From Theocolax elegans (taxonomy: Eukaryota; Arthropoda; Insecta; Hymenoptera; Cerocephalidae): 64,000 bases of DNA. The notes below the pieces were generated by a model. That model saw only the letters and a program-made list of their open reading frames with translations. It was not told the DNA's origin and searched no databases. Where the stretch lies: assembly GCA_026168455.1 (NCBI GenBank), contig CM047430.1, positions 71,215,044-71,279,043 on the forward strand, in the 5' to 3' direction. Shown piece after piece: positions 24,501 to 35,117 of the stretch. Position numbers and translations under genes: made by a program. Numbering within the stretch: position 1 is the first letter of the stretch; every line of letters starts with the position of its first letter.

Positions 24501-24970
24501 TCGAGGACGTTACGAACGAGCTGCTGAACGATGCACCGAGAGGTGTGATCATCGAAGAAATCACGAGTCTCGACGAGTTGAAAAACGACGAAGAGGTGGT
24601 GCGAGAACCCTCGGACGATTTTGGATCCGACAAGACGAACGTCACGTACGATTTGGGTAGCAGGAAAGGCAACGCTCGTCCAGGTGACGAAACGTCGATT
24701 CCAACTTCGGAGGAGCCACTTTCGATGAATATCGAGGAGACTTTGGGACTCGGTGCTCGCGAGGACGAGGAGGAGGAAAGGAAGGTGCTTTCGAAATCGA
24801 CGACCACGGATTTCAGGTCGGTGTCCCAAGAGAGCCAGGACGAAAGGAGATGCTCGCCGGTGACGATGATGCAAATCGATCCCGAGAAGAATAAACTCGA
24901 CGACGAGAAGATCGGAGGCGGTGGATCGACCACTGCTAACGCCGGCTTAATCAATCAGAAAAATCAATAG
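16806..24970 (+). CDS. Large RIIa-domain and IQ-motif protein, three exons
   Basis: Exons 16806-20148, 20275-20369 and 24038-24970 join in frame (phases 1 and 0) to 1,456 codons plus stop. ATG 16806 is chosen because it directly precedes the conserved domain and is the first true ATG after the acceptor. Residues about 20-58 (VPQGLAAAVEGLTREVIRHR and on to HHFEKLLQMREEY) match an RIIa domain, the four-helix dimerisation and anchoring module of PKA regulatory subunits, Sp17 and ropporin. Residues 60 to about 1100 are low-complexity: basic and Arg/Lys/Ser-rich first, then very acidic and Ser/Thr-rich, with a TKE/TTE repeat. An IQ motif (ATKIQAGIRGFLTRRRLR) is split by intron 1 after KIQAG. The last exon is acidic with one helical stretch around VEQLIEKMLIHSAKIEEF. 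RIIa plus IQ recalls sperm protein Sp17, but this protein is far longer. Likely a calmodulin/AKAP-type scaffold; function is inferred. Exons are GC- and CpG-rich, unlike ALG3 or Rpb7. Confidence 0.82.
18946..19020 (+). repeat. In-frame (GGAAACGAA)-type triplet repeat coding TKE/TTE
   Basis: A tandem run of GGAAACGAA and GGAAACGAC units inside the large exon encodes repeated Thr-Lys-Glu and Thr-Thr-Glu triplets. The unit length of 9 keeps the frame, so copy number can vary without destroying the protein. It lies in the acidic disordered region. Confidence 0.8.
20370..24037 (+). other. Second intron of the RIIa/IQ gene
   Basis: Donor GTGAGA at 20370 and acceptor TTTGATAG ending at 24037. The 3.7 kb intron holds a (TTC)n run near 20468-20490, (CA)n near 21443-21460, (AT)n near 21556-21580 and a 143-bp MITE at 23743-23885. 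No exon was recognised inside it. Confidence 0.65.
23743..23885. mobile_element. Small MITE, 143 bp, copy 1
   Basis: Ends GGGCAATCTGTCAGAATAA and, inverted, TTATTCTAACAGTTTATCCC. Related to the copy at 26386-26518, and both are followed by similar sequence containing 'TTTTTAATCAAACATT' or 'TTTTTGATCAAACATT'. Confidence 0.6.
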
Positions 24971-26385
24971 ATATATATTTCCATCGAGCCTCCTCCTCCA
25001 TATTTTATTGTACTTTTTATTTTCCTTTTACTTTAAGGAAAAGATATTCGAACGATCTCCCTTTTTTATATCTCTTGTACATTTCTTTCGAATCGGCAAA
25101 TACTTTTATGATCTCATATATATATTTTTAACGGTTTAGTTTTTACTCCCGCAGTGAGTTCGTCGCGTTAACTAATGGATATTATACATATATAAATATA
25201 AATATAAATATAAATATAAATATAAAATATATCATTTATGAATAAATAAAGACTATTTTTAACAATAATTACTATGCGTTGTATAAATATAAATATCTTC
25301 ATTTAATTAATTAATAATATAATTAACCTTGTAAATAACCTGGTTACATACAGCTGTGTGTGCTAATATATATTTAAGGTACAATCGTATATTTTATTAG
25401 TCCAAGTGATCATCTTACTATCATACTTAGATTTTTTATTTATATAATTATTTACGTATAACATTTCGTTTTCCACACGCAACAGTTTTTTTTATTTAAA
25501 CTAAAAATACCGAGCGGGCTCTCAAGAAATTGAAAAATAATACTCCTAATTTTGTAAATTAACAATGGAGGGTGAAAAATAAGTATTATCATTAATAATC
25601 AAGGTTAAGGTAATATGGTACAAGTTATACAGTTATTGGCCACTTAAGGAAACTGACACACAAATTTAGAAATTATTAATTTATACGTTATAATGTGAGT
25701 TTAACAATTATACTAATGATTTATTAAAATTATCTGAATTTTAATTAGAAATTGATTACACATTGAAATTGCTGGATTAAAAGGATTTTAACGAAAATTG
25801 TCGTAAATTTAACAACCGTCAAGTGTAAAAAAAGAATACGTTAAATTGACAGCTTTATTACACTTTACACTTGCATTTTACGTTTTTCAAAAGTGCAAAA
25901 TTGTGTTGAATTGATTTAAATGTACAATTCTTACGCTCTCCACTTAAAAAAAGAGTAAAGTTATCGATCTACACACATTCTAAAGATAATTTTTACACTT
26001 TGAGGTTTCAAATGAATTAAATTTCATATTAACTTTACAAATAATAAAATTAAATATAGTACAAACACATACATTTTAACAAGATGAGTGTACTTTATGT
26101 ATAAAAAGTAATTTACTAAAATGTTGATTGAAATAAAAACGTTAAGTGGTCAATATAATCATCGAAATACAGTGATTAGCCAATGAAATAATTCTTTTCG
26201 CAGTGTAAGATATATTCATTGTTAAAGTAATTAAACAAATTTTGAACAAAATGAATTTAAAAAATTCTTAGCTTTTGAATGTATATAATTTAATAGTATT
26301 AAATCAGACACATTAATAAAGAGTGGTCATCTGCACTGTAACACAACTAAGAACGTTTGATTAAAATATAAATATTAGTAAAAAT

Positions 26386-26518
26386 GGGACAAACTGTCAG
26401 AATTAAAGAAATTTCGATGCATGGTAAAATTGAATACAAGTTGTAAAAAATTAATACATATGTATTCAATATTAGCATGTAGTATACAACGATTTTTCTT
26501 ATTCTGACTGTTTGTCCC
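26386..26518. mobile_element. Small MITE, 133 bp, copy 2
   Basis: Eighteen-base inverted ends: GGGACAAACTGTCAGAAT on the left and ATTCTGACTGTTTGTCCC on the right, differing by one base. Family partner of the 23743-23885 copy. Confidence 0.7.
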
Positions 26519-27125
26519 TGTACCTTCGCTTAGTATAATAATTTTTGATCAAACATTCTTCTCTCTGTAAGGTGATCGACAACTGTATGGTTTACCCACA
26601 TAGACTTTCTTAGCAAAACAAATGTATTTTCGTTGTAATTATTATCAGCTAAGATGAATGAGTACATAAGTATGTGTTGAGTAGTAGGATTTTTAACGCA
26701 AAAATGAAAATCAAATCATAAATTACGATGCGCTTCAAAACGTTTCGATACTGTTATTTAATCAAAATAATCATAAACTTTTGAATTGATGCATTTCTTA
26801 TACATTTTTCAGTCAATGTATACATAAGTACAAGGATTCTATTTCTTCTGTAAATAATTGCCTAGAGATCTTATTGGATTAAATGTTGTTAAATTAGTAA
26901 ATTAAACATCGTGAAATTGTTGTACAACCATCTGTACGGTCAAATTATGTTTACAATATTTACAATTTATTTATTGTAATGGAATGAAAATTATAATTTT
27001 AATAATTTTTTATATCATTATACCACTATGAAATTACGATTTTGCATCGGTCGTATAATAACTGGAAATAAAAAAATATTTTTGTTATTAAACAAAGTCT
27101 AGGTATGTGTTGGAAAATACGTATA

Positions 27126-27426
27126 CACTGAGAAAAAGTTTAGATAAAAAATTACAATAGTGTGTAGTAAACTCAGTAGAAAACTAGTAGAAAACTCAGA
27201 CTGACATACTGAAGAGAATCACTATAGTTTCCAGTAAAAATATGACTGTACTTTACAACAAAATTTACTATAACGCTTGTAATATTTACTATAACTTTCA
27301 TAAATTTTAATATTAACTATATAGATAATTTTCCAAAATTTTCAGCTCTGTGATTTCTTTACCAGAAACTATAATTGTTATTTTTACAATGATTTAGTAA
27401 TTTTTAACAGAAAATTTCTTTCAGTG
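27126..27426. mobile_element. TA-flanked MITE, 301 bp
   Basis: Starts TA|CACTGAGAAAAAGTTTAG and ends TTTCTTTCAGTG|TA, with the TA duplicated on both sides. Interior includes TTTACTATAA repeats. Same family as 15980-16196 and 43874-46750. Confidence 0.65.
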
Positions 27427-27879
27427 TACTTTAAGAAGGTATATAAATACAAAGCGTATATATACTACTGGAATACTAATTTTTAGGTCTCCTCGTGTAC
27501 ATATATATATATATATATATATCAGAGCACTTTTGCGATAAAATCGCGTAAGAAAGGAAAAGTAGGTAATATTTAAGTGTGGGTATATATATGTAAATCT
27601 GCGTCCTATTAAATGTGAAAATTTATTCTCTTACATATATACACACATTGCGCCGATTGCTGAAGTTCCAACGAAACGATTAAGAGCTAATTCCAAAAGT
27701 AAATATCGTTAACGTTGACGCGTCATTATAATATTTTTACATATTATGCGGCAAAACGAAAACGATGTACAGTTATTATATTAACTAAACATCAAAGACA
27801 TAGTACAACTCTTTTCGCGTTTAAGTTAACTTATTAATGCTCAAACGAATAAAAAATTTTTTTCGAAACTCGTTATTGT

Positions 27880-28284
27880 TATTTGATGCATAATTTATAG
27901 TCTATCATAATGTTGATTTTCTTTCTATATTGTTTTAGATACATATTCGTTTATATGTTTCATTTTTTATTTCTGGATAGTAAAAAAATTTGATTTAAAT
28001 GAAAATTTACGAAAATTTATGAAAATAACGGAAAATTACTAAAATTAGATATATATTCATTGAAACAAAATTTTTTGACAATTGCGTGGATGCTATTGTT
28101 CACAAACAGAAGAATTAAAAAAAATGATTTGTTCTGAAAAAAATTAATTAAAAGAAGAAAGCAATAATTACTTGGCATTTTTTTACATTCAAAAATTGTA
28201 ACTTTTTGAAAGAAGGTATATCTATAACTATAAAGAAAAAAAATCGGTATTATATGATATAGACTACGATTTATGCATCAAATA
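27880..28284. mobile_element. MITE with 36-bp ends, in copy A
   Basis: Ends TATTTGATGCATAATTTATA and, inverted, TTTATGCATCAAATA. The same element occurs at 31054-31457 and 32337-32740 with almost no change. Non-coding. The flanking GATTTTTGTAG/CTACAAAAATCG words are also partly inverted. Confidence 0.75.
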
Positions 28285-28689
28285 ATAACTACAAAAATCG
28301 AAAGAAATTTTTATATATATATATACTTTGAGAAATAAGAATTATATATATATATAAAACGATTATCGGGAATAATCTGTAACAAATATCGAAATGTACA
28401 TAGGTATATACGCACACGTACAATTTTCGTGTAGCTCGTGCGTACCCGTCTAGATATAAGGAAGTTTACCAACAGCCCGTAACGTACCGGTGTTTTTTGC
28501 CAAGTTTCGGCGATACGCCGCGGAGTACGCATCTCTCTCGAGTCGCGCACATACATAGACACCCGCAACAACTATATAGATAATTGACCGAGCGTCACTG
28601 GTGAATGGGAAATTGGCCGGCATTTTGATTGACGTTGGTTGGACCCTGACGCAATCACGCGACGCGAGGGATATTACAACGATGCAAGA

Positions 28690-28738
28690 TGACTCATCCC
28701 TCTCTCTCTCCCTCTCTCTCTCTCTCTCGCTCGCTCGC
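28690..28738. repeat. (CT)n/(GA)n microsatellite upstream of IQ exon copy A
   Basis: A pure CT-type run with two C interruptions, then GCTCGCTCGCG. The same run is present in copy C (about 33146-33194) but is clearly shorter in copy B (about 30101-30124). GAGA-type tracts are common in insect promoters, and the location about 160-200 bp before the start codon fits that role, but this is inference. Confidence 0.6.
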
Positions 28739-28895
28739 GTGCGATCCAATCGATTTCAATTAGTGGCCGCGTGTGTCTTTAAAAGATCGTGGGTGGGAAA
28801 ATAAAAAGGAAAGAGGAGAGCGAGAGAAAAAAGCAGAAAAAACGCATGCGCTACGCGTGAGCGCGTATACGCGTATACGTTCAGTAGGTCCGAGG

Positions 28896-29084
28896 ATGCC
28901 AGTGGAGGAGGAGATCGAAGGTAGCGAGGAGATCTCGAGCTCCGAGAAGGCGGCGGCCAAGATCCAAGCGGGTTATCGGGGCTATCGCGTGCGCAAACGA
29001 CTCCAGGAGGAAACGAATCTGCTCCAACGATCAGCGGAGTCGGAACCGGAGAAACCTACCAACCTGGATACGAACGATCAAATG
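28896..29084 (+). CDS. First coding exon of the IQ-only gene, copy A
   Basis: Sixty-three codons from ATG 28896, ending at a GTGATT donor. The N-terminus is acidic (MPVEEEIEGSEEISSSEKAA), followed by a full IQ motif (AAAKIQAGYRGYRVRKRL, residues about 20-37) that should bind calmodulin, then an acidic tail. Phase 0 at the donor matches the terminal exon at 39127. The frame is open further upstream but the sequence there is low-complexity and non-conserved in style, and an initiator-like TCAGT lies at 28881-28885. An acceptor use of the CAG there would give an immediate TAG in phase 0, so it is best read as a first exon. Similar IQ arrays occur in neuromodulin/neurogranin-like igloo proteins; homology is inferred from motif style only. 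Copies B and C encode the same residues. Confidence 0.75.
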
Positions 29085-29756
29085 GTGATTCGTTTCTTCT
29101 TCTTTTTTCGCTAATATCGCTATTAGTTATGGTAAATCTAAACTCGTCGTATATCAATTGCCGCGTTCTCGCTATTCGTTTCGATCCACCGATATATACG
29201 CGGTTATAACGATGCAGCGTTACGATACGATCTCCCCAACTCGTTGATGTATACGTTTTCCTCGGTCATCGGCTATATATAGTCAATTGCGCGTATATAC
29301 GCAAACGAACGAGAGTTCGAAAAACGTTACTTTCGATTCTCTCGTATCGCTTCTTCTTCTTTCTTATTATATATATATATATATATATCACTCGAGTATA
29401 TTTACTGTTGTTGAAAAGTGCGCGCCGACGGGCTGATTCCCACTTGTTCTTTTTCTTTCATCGGGATACAATAGTTACAAATCTACTTCGATAACGCTCA
29501 TCGTTAAGCCAATTGATTTTTTTTGTTCACAAGTAATTAAATGTATATACGTAGACAGTGGTATTTTCCGCGACTAAAAAAGGTCATTTCTCGCGCGTCT
29601 TTCGCTCGATAAATATAATCTTCTCCGTTCGGTATTTGGCTATCGAAAAATAATACTTTAACATATACAACCATCACGGTTATTTTGGTGTAAGGTAAAC
29701 ATAAAAATAGCGAAATTGGATCGAAAATATGTCTCTGTGTGTGCGTATATATATAT

Positions 29757-30750
29757 ATAAAACGATTATCGGGAATAATCTGTAACAAATATCGAAATGT
29801 ACATAGGTATATACGCACACGTACAATTTTCGTGTAGCTCGTGCGTACCCGTCTAGATATAAGGAAGTTTACCAACAGCCCGTAACGTACCGGTGTTTTT
29901 GCCAAGTTTCGGCGATACGCCGCGGAGTACGCATCTCTCTCGAGTCGCGCACATACATAGACACCCGCAACAACTATATAGATAATTGACCGAGCGTCAC
30001 TGGTGAATGGGAAATTGGCCGGCATTTTGATTGACGTTGGTTGGACCCTGACGCAATCACGCGACGCGAGGGATATTACAACGATGCAAGATGACTCATC
30101 CCTCTCTCTCTCTCTCGCTCGCGTGCGATCCAATCGATTTCAATTAGTGGCCGCGTGTGTCTTTAAAAGATCGTGGGTGGGAAAATAAAAAGGAAAGAGG
30201 AGAGCGAGAGAAAAAAGCAGAAAAAACGCATGCGCTACGCGTGAGCGCGTATACGCGTATACGTTCAGTAGGTCCGAGGATGCCAGTGGAGGAGGAGATC
30301 GAAGGTAGCGAGGAGATCTCGAGCTCCGAGAAGGCGGCGGCCAAGATCCAAGCGGGTTATCGGGGCTATCGCGTGCGCAAACGACTCCAGGAGGAAACGA
30401 ATCTGCTCCAACGATCAGCGGAGTCGGAACCGGAGAAACCTACCAACCTGGATACGAACGATCAAATGGTGATTCGTTTCTTCTTCTTTTTTCGCTAATA
30501 TCGCTATTAGTTATGGTAAATCTAAACTCGTCGTATATCAATTGCCGCGTTCTCGCTATTCGTTTCGATCCACCGATATATACGCGGTTATAACGATGCA
30601 GCGTTACGATACGATCTCCCCAACTCGTTGATGTATACGTTTTCCTCGGTCATCGGCTATATATAGTCAATTGCGCGTATATACGCAAACGAACGAGAGT
30701 TCGAAAAACGTTACTTTCGATTCTCTCGTATCGCTTCTTCTTCTTTCTTA
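29757..30750. repeat. Segmental duplication, copy B (partial, 1.0 kb)
   Basis: Corresponds to about 28356-29360 of copy A, lacking the upstream MITE part and the 3' 400 bp. It joins copy A at an (AT)n tract. It differs from A by a shorter CT microsatellite and a one-base change in a T run (near 29895). Confidence 0.9.
30280..30468 (+). CDS. First coding exon of the IQ-only gene, copy B
   Basis: Same 63 codons, IQ motif and GTGATT donor as the copy at 28896, with no difference in the encoded residues. It keeps the promoter-like upstream sequence including the (shortened) CT run and the TCAGT, so it could be an alternative first exon if the duplication is real. It could equally be an assembly artefact. 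Confidence 0.65.
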
Positions 30751-31027
30751 TATATATATATACTTTGAGAAATAAGAATTATATATATATATACTTTGAG
30801 AAATAAGAATTATATATATATATACTTTGAGAAATAAGAATTATATATATATATACTTTGAGAAATAAGAATTATATATATATATATATATAGACGGTGA
30901 ATTTATGTACCCAAACCATGCCCCATCTTTTTATCGATACAGTATATATATATATATATATATACTTTGAGAAATAAGAATTATATATATATATATACTT
31001 TGAGAAATAAGAATTATATATATATAT
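30751..31027. repeat. Minisatellite block 1: six CTTTGAGAAATAAGAATT cores spaced by (AT)n
   Basis: The 18-base core is repeated six times, each separated by a short (AT)n run, giving a period of about 31-33 bp. One copy of the 51-bp element (30892-30942) interrupts the array. Confidence 0.9.
30892..30942. repeat. 51-bp element between (AT)n runs, copy 1
   Basis: Begins AGACGGTGAATTTATGTACC and ends TTTTTATCGATACAG. Identical copies lie at 31905-31955 and 34222-34272, always bordered by (AT)n. The third copy marks the right edge of duplication copy C. Confidence 0.9.
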
Positions 31028-31053
31028 AAAAATTTCTTTCGATTTTGTAGTAT

Positions 31054-31457
31054 TATTTGATGCATAATTTATAGTCTATCATAATGTTGATTTTCTTTCT
31101 ATATTGTTTTAGATACATATTCGTTTATATGTTTCATTTTTTATTTCTGGATAGTAAAAAATTTGATTTAAATGAAAATTTACGAAAATTTATGAAAATA
31201 ACGGAAAATTACTAAAATTAGATATATATTCATTGAAACAAAATTTTTTGACAATTGCGTGGATGCTATTGTTCACAAACAGAAGAATTAAAAAAAATGA
31301 TTTGTTCTGAAAAAAATTAATTAAAAGAAGAAAGCAATAATTACTTGGCATTTTTTTACATTCAAAAATTGTAACTTTTTGAAAGAAGGTATATCTATAA
31401 CTATAAAGAAAAAAAATCGGTATTATATGATATAGACTACGATTTATGCATCAAATA
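31054..31457. mobile_element. MITE with 36-bp ends, stray copy between minisatellite blocks
   Basis: Nearly identical to 27880-28284 and 32337-32740 but separated from the rest of the duplication unit. Its left flank is an inverted version of its right flank (CTTTCGATTTTGTAG against CTACAAAAATCGAAAG). Confidence 0.75.
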
Positions 31458-31483
31458 ATAACTACAAAAATCGAAAGAAATTT

Positions 31484-31553
31484 TTATATATATATATATA
31501 TATATATACTTTGAGAAATAAGAATTATATATATATATACTTTGAGAAATAAG

Positions 31554-31589
<36 letters not shown>

Positions 31590-31674
31590 TTTGAGAAATA
31601 AGAATTATATATATATATACTTTGAGAAATAAGAATTATATATATATATATATATATATACTTTGAGAAATAAG

Positions 31675-31705
<31 letters not shown>

Positions 31706-31904
31706 CTTTGAGAAATAAGAATTATATATATATATATATACTTTGAGAAATAAGAATTATATATATATATACTTTGAGAAATAAGAATTATATATATATA
31801 TACTTTGAGAAATAAGAATTATATATATATATACTTTGAGAAATAAGAATTATATATATATATACTTTGAGAAATAAGAATTATATATATATATATATAT
31901 ATAT
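31484..31904. repeat. Minisatellite block 2: eleven CTTTGAGAAATAAGAATT cores spaced by (AT)n
   Basis: Eleven copies of the same 18-base core with (AT)n spacers of variable length. Single copies of the core sit in units A (about 28326) and C (about 32782), which suggests that the arrays grew from that single copy. Confidence 0.9.
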
Positions 31905-31955
31905 AGACGGTGAATTTATGTACCCAAACCATGCCCCATCTTTTTATCGATACAG
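31905..31955. repeat. 51-bp element, copy 2
   Basis: Identical to 30892-30942; sits at the left edge of duplication copy C, directly before its (AT)n boundary. Confidence 0.9.
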
Positions 31956-32336
31956 TATATATATATATATATATATATATCAGAGCACTTTTGCGATAAA
32001 ATCGCGTAAGAAAGGAAAAGTAGGTAATATTTAAGTGTGGGTATATATATGTAAATCTGCGTCCTATTAAATGTGAAAATTTATTCTCTTACATATATAC
32101 ACACATTGCGCCGATTGCTGAAGTTCCAACGAAACGATTAAGAGCTAATTCCAAAAGTAAATATCGTTAACGTTGACGCGTCATTATAATATTTTACATA
32201 TTATGCGGCAAAACGAAAACGATGTACAGTTATTATATTAACTAAACATCAAAGACATAGTACAACTCTTTTCGCGTTTAAGTTAACTTATTAATGCTCA
32301 AACGAATAAAAAATTTTTTTCGAAACTCGTTATTGT

Positions 32337-32740
32337 TATTTGATGCATAATTTATAGTCTATCATAATGTTGATTTTCTTTCTATATTGTTTTAGATACA
32401 TATTCGTTTATATGTTTCATTTTTTATTTCTGGATAGTAAAAAATTTGATTTAAATGAAAATTTACGAAAATTTATGAAAATAACGGAAAATTACTAAAA
32501 TTAGATATATATTCATTGAAACAAAATTTTTTGACAATTGCGTGGATGCTATTGTTCACAAACAGAAGAATTAAAAAAAATGATTTGTTCTGAAAAAAAT
32601 TAATTAAAAGAAGAAAGCAATAATTACTTGGCATTTTTTTACATTCAAAAATTGTAACTTTTTGAAAGAAGGTATATCTATAACTATAAAGAAAAAAAAT
32701 CGGTATTATATGATATAGACTACGATTTATGCATCAAATA
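32337..32740. mobile_element. MITE with 36-bp ends, in copy C
   Basis: Third copy of the 27880-28284 element, at the same place within duplication unit C. Confidence 0.75.
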
Positions 32741-33350
32741 ATAACTACAAAAATCGAAAGAAATTTTTATATATATATATACTTTGAGAAATAAGAATTA
32801 TATATATATATAAAACGATTATCGGGAATAATCTGTAACAAATATCGAAATGTACATAGGTATATACGCACACGTACAATTTTCGTGTAGCTCGTGCGTA
32901 CCCGTCTAGATATAAGGAAGTTTACCAACAGCCCGTAACGTACCGGTGTTTTTTGCCAAGTTTCGGCGATACGCCGCGGAGTACGCATCTCTCTCGAGTC
33001 GCGCACATACATAGACACCCGCAACAACTATATAGATAATTGACCGAGCGTCACTGGTGAATGGGAAATTGGCCGGCATTTTGATTGACGTTGGTTGGAC
33101 CCTGACGCAATCACGCGACGCGAGGGATATTACAACGATGCAAGATGACTCATCCCTCTCTCTCTCCCTCTCTCTCTCTCTCTCGCTCGCTCGCGTGCGA
33201 TCCAATCGATTTCAATTAGTGGCCGCGTGTGTCTTTAAAAGATCGTGGGTGGGAAAATAAAAGGAAAGAGGAGAGCGAGAGAAAAAAGCAGAAAAAACGC
33301 ATGCGCTACGCGTGAGCGCGTATACGCGTATACGTTCAGTAGGTCCGAGG

Positions 33351-33539
33351 ATGCCAGTGGAGGAGGAGATCGAAGGTAGCGAGGAGATCTCGAGCTCCGA
33401 GAAGGCGGCGGCCAAGATCCAAGCGGGTTATCGGGGCTATCGCGTGCGCAAACGACTCCAGGAGGAAACGAATCTGCTCCAACGATCAGCGGAGTCGGAA
33501 CCGGAGAAACCTACCAACCTGGATACGAACGATCAAATG
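33351..33539 (+). CDS. First coding exon of the IQ-only gene, copy C
   Basis: Same 63 codons and donor as copies A and B. It is the copy nearest to the terminal exon at 39127 (5.6 kb away). The upstream stretch carries a one-base deletion in an A run near 33260 compared with A and B, which closes the upstream open frame. This supports ATG 33351 as the true start, because the extended frame is not kept. Confidence 0.7.
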
Positions 33540-34221
33540 GTGATTCGTTTCTTCTTCTTTTTTCGCTAATATCGCTATTAGTTATGGTAAATCTAAACTC
33601 GTCGTATATCAATTGCCGCGTTCTCGCTATTCGTTTCGATCCACCGATATATACGCGGTTATAACGATGCAGCGTTACGATACGATCTCCCCAACTCGTT
33701 GATGTATACGTTTTCCTCGGTCATCGGCTATATATAGTCAATTGCGCGTATATACGCAAACGAACGAGAGTTCGAAAAACGTTACTTTCGATTCTCTCGT
33801 ATCGCTTCTTCTTCTTTCTTATTATATATATATATATATATATCACTCGAGTATATTTACTGTTGTTGAAAAGTGCGCGCCGACGGGCTGATTCCCACTT
33901 GTTCTTTTTTCTTTCATCGGGATACAATAGTTACAAATCTACTTCGATAACGCTCATCGTTAAGCCAATTGATTTTTTTTTGTTCACAAGTAATTAAATG
34001 TATATACGTAGACAGTGGTATTTTCCGCGACTAAAAAAGGTCATTTCTCGCGCGTCTTTCGCTCGATAAATATAATCTTCTCCGTTCGGTATTTGGCTAT
34101 CGAAAAATAATACTTTAACATATACAACCATCACGGTTATTTTGGTGTAAGGTAAACATAAAAATAGCGAAATTGGATCGAAAATATGTCTCTGTGTGTG
34201 CGTATATATATATATATATAT

Positions 34222-34272
34222 AGACGGTGAATTTATGTACCCAAACCATGCCCCATCTTTTTATCGATACAG
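34222..34272. repeat. 51-bp element, copy 3
   Basis: Identical to the copies at 30892 and 31905; marks the right boundary of the duplicated region. Confidence 0.9.
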
Positions 34273-35117
34273 TATATATATATATATATACATACCGCTT
34301 GTAAACACGTTGCGTAAAGTTTGGACGTATACATCGAATTAATTATTTACTCATTTTACCACAATTAAATTTCCAAGTCACGGCTAAGTATTATATATAT
34401 ACGGAAGTACGAAACAGTATAGTATTTATTATTTTTCCATGTATATCTCTCCCTCCGAATCAAAGTGAGTACAATATAATGAAAATAGGTATTTTGTGTA
34501 GCTATAATGACAAGCCATTTTTTTTTTACAAATTCCTAGTTTATATGTATCTATAAAAAAGTGCAACAATATTTTCGTATTCGTTTTTAATATATACAGG
34601 AACATATATTTTTTTTCGTTGATGTATATAAATATAATGTACCGCATACAATTTTAGAATTAACAACGTTCGTTAAGCGTTGGGAATAATAGTTTACGTA
34701 ACGAGGGGACAAAAAGTCTGTTTACAAAATGCGTTTGAGGTTCTCGGTTTGACAAGAACGGTTATATACGAATTGTAGTGCAGTTTAAACGAACATTCCG
34801 CGTACCCGGGATCACAATTGAAACAAATGTCTCCGCGCGCAATTGACATGGGAATGAAGCGTTTGACGCGTGTGTAGTACATCCAACACCCGATTACCCA
34901 ACGCCGATCGAATTTTTCCTTCGAACAATTAAATTTGTTTTACTCAACTATAATACCTATACGATTATTTCTCCTTTATGATTCTTGTATGCTTATATAC
35001 ATATATACACTTATTCATTTTCTCTCTGATGTATAAATTTGCGATATTTATGCAGTATATATAAATATATAAATCGGTGTATATTATACACACCGCGGTC
35101 GTCAACATTTTGGTATA

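Larger units (their letters stand above)
24971..27522. other. 3' UTR of the RIIa/IQ gene and downstream non-coding DNA
   Basis: An (ATAAAT)n tract lies at about 25188-25226, followed by overlapping AATAAA signals at 25241-25250, a good candidate for the end of the transcript. The remainder is AT-rich and contains two MITEs (26386-26518 and 27126-27426) and an (AT)n run just before 27523. No other gene is recognised. Confidence 0.55.
27523..29745. repeat. Segmental duplication, copy A (2.2 kb)
   Basis: Nearly identical to 31981-34203 (copy C). Differences that I could see are mostly single-base length changes in homopolymers, for example in the runs near 27737, 28798, 29450 and 29516, plus an (AT)n length change at the end. 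The unit contains a MITE (27880-28284), one copy of the CTTTGAGAAATAAGAATT core, a (CT)n-rich promoter-like stretch, the first coding exon of the IQ-only gene and the start of its intron. Confidence 0.9.
31981..34203. repeat. Segmental duplication, copy C (2.2 kb)
   Basis: Full-length partner of copy A (27523-29745), including the MITE (32337-32740) and the third first exon (33351-33539). Bounded on both sides by (AT)n and the 51-bp element. Confidence 0.9.

Noticed and set aside
28311..28749. Minus-strand frames of 86-99 codons in each copy of the duplication
   Set aside because: They run through CT microsatellite and promoter-like DNA, contain no domain, and change with homopolymer length between copies.
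30751..31904. CRISPR-like array (18-base repeated core with spacers)
   Set aside because: Spacers are only (AT)n of variable length, there are no cas genes, and the sequence is eukaryotic; it is a minisatellite.
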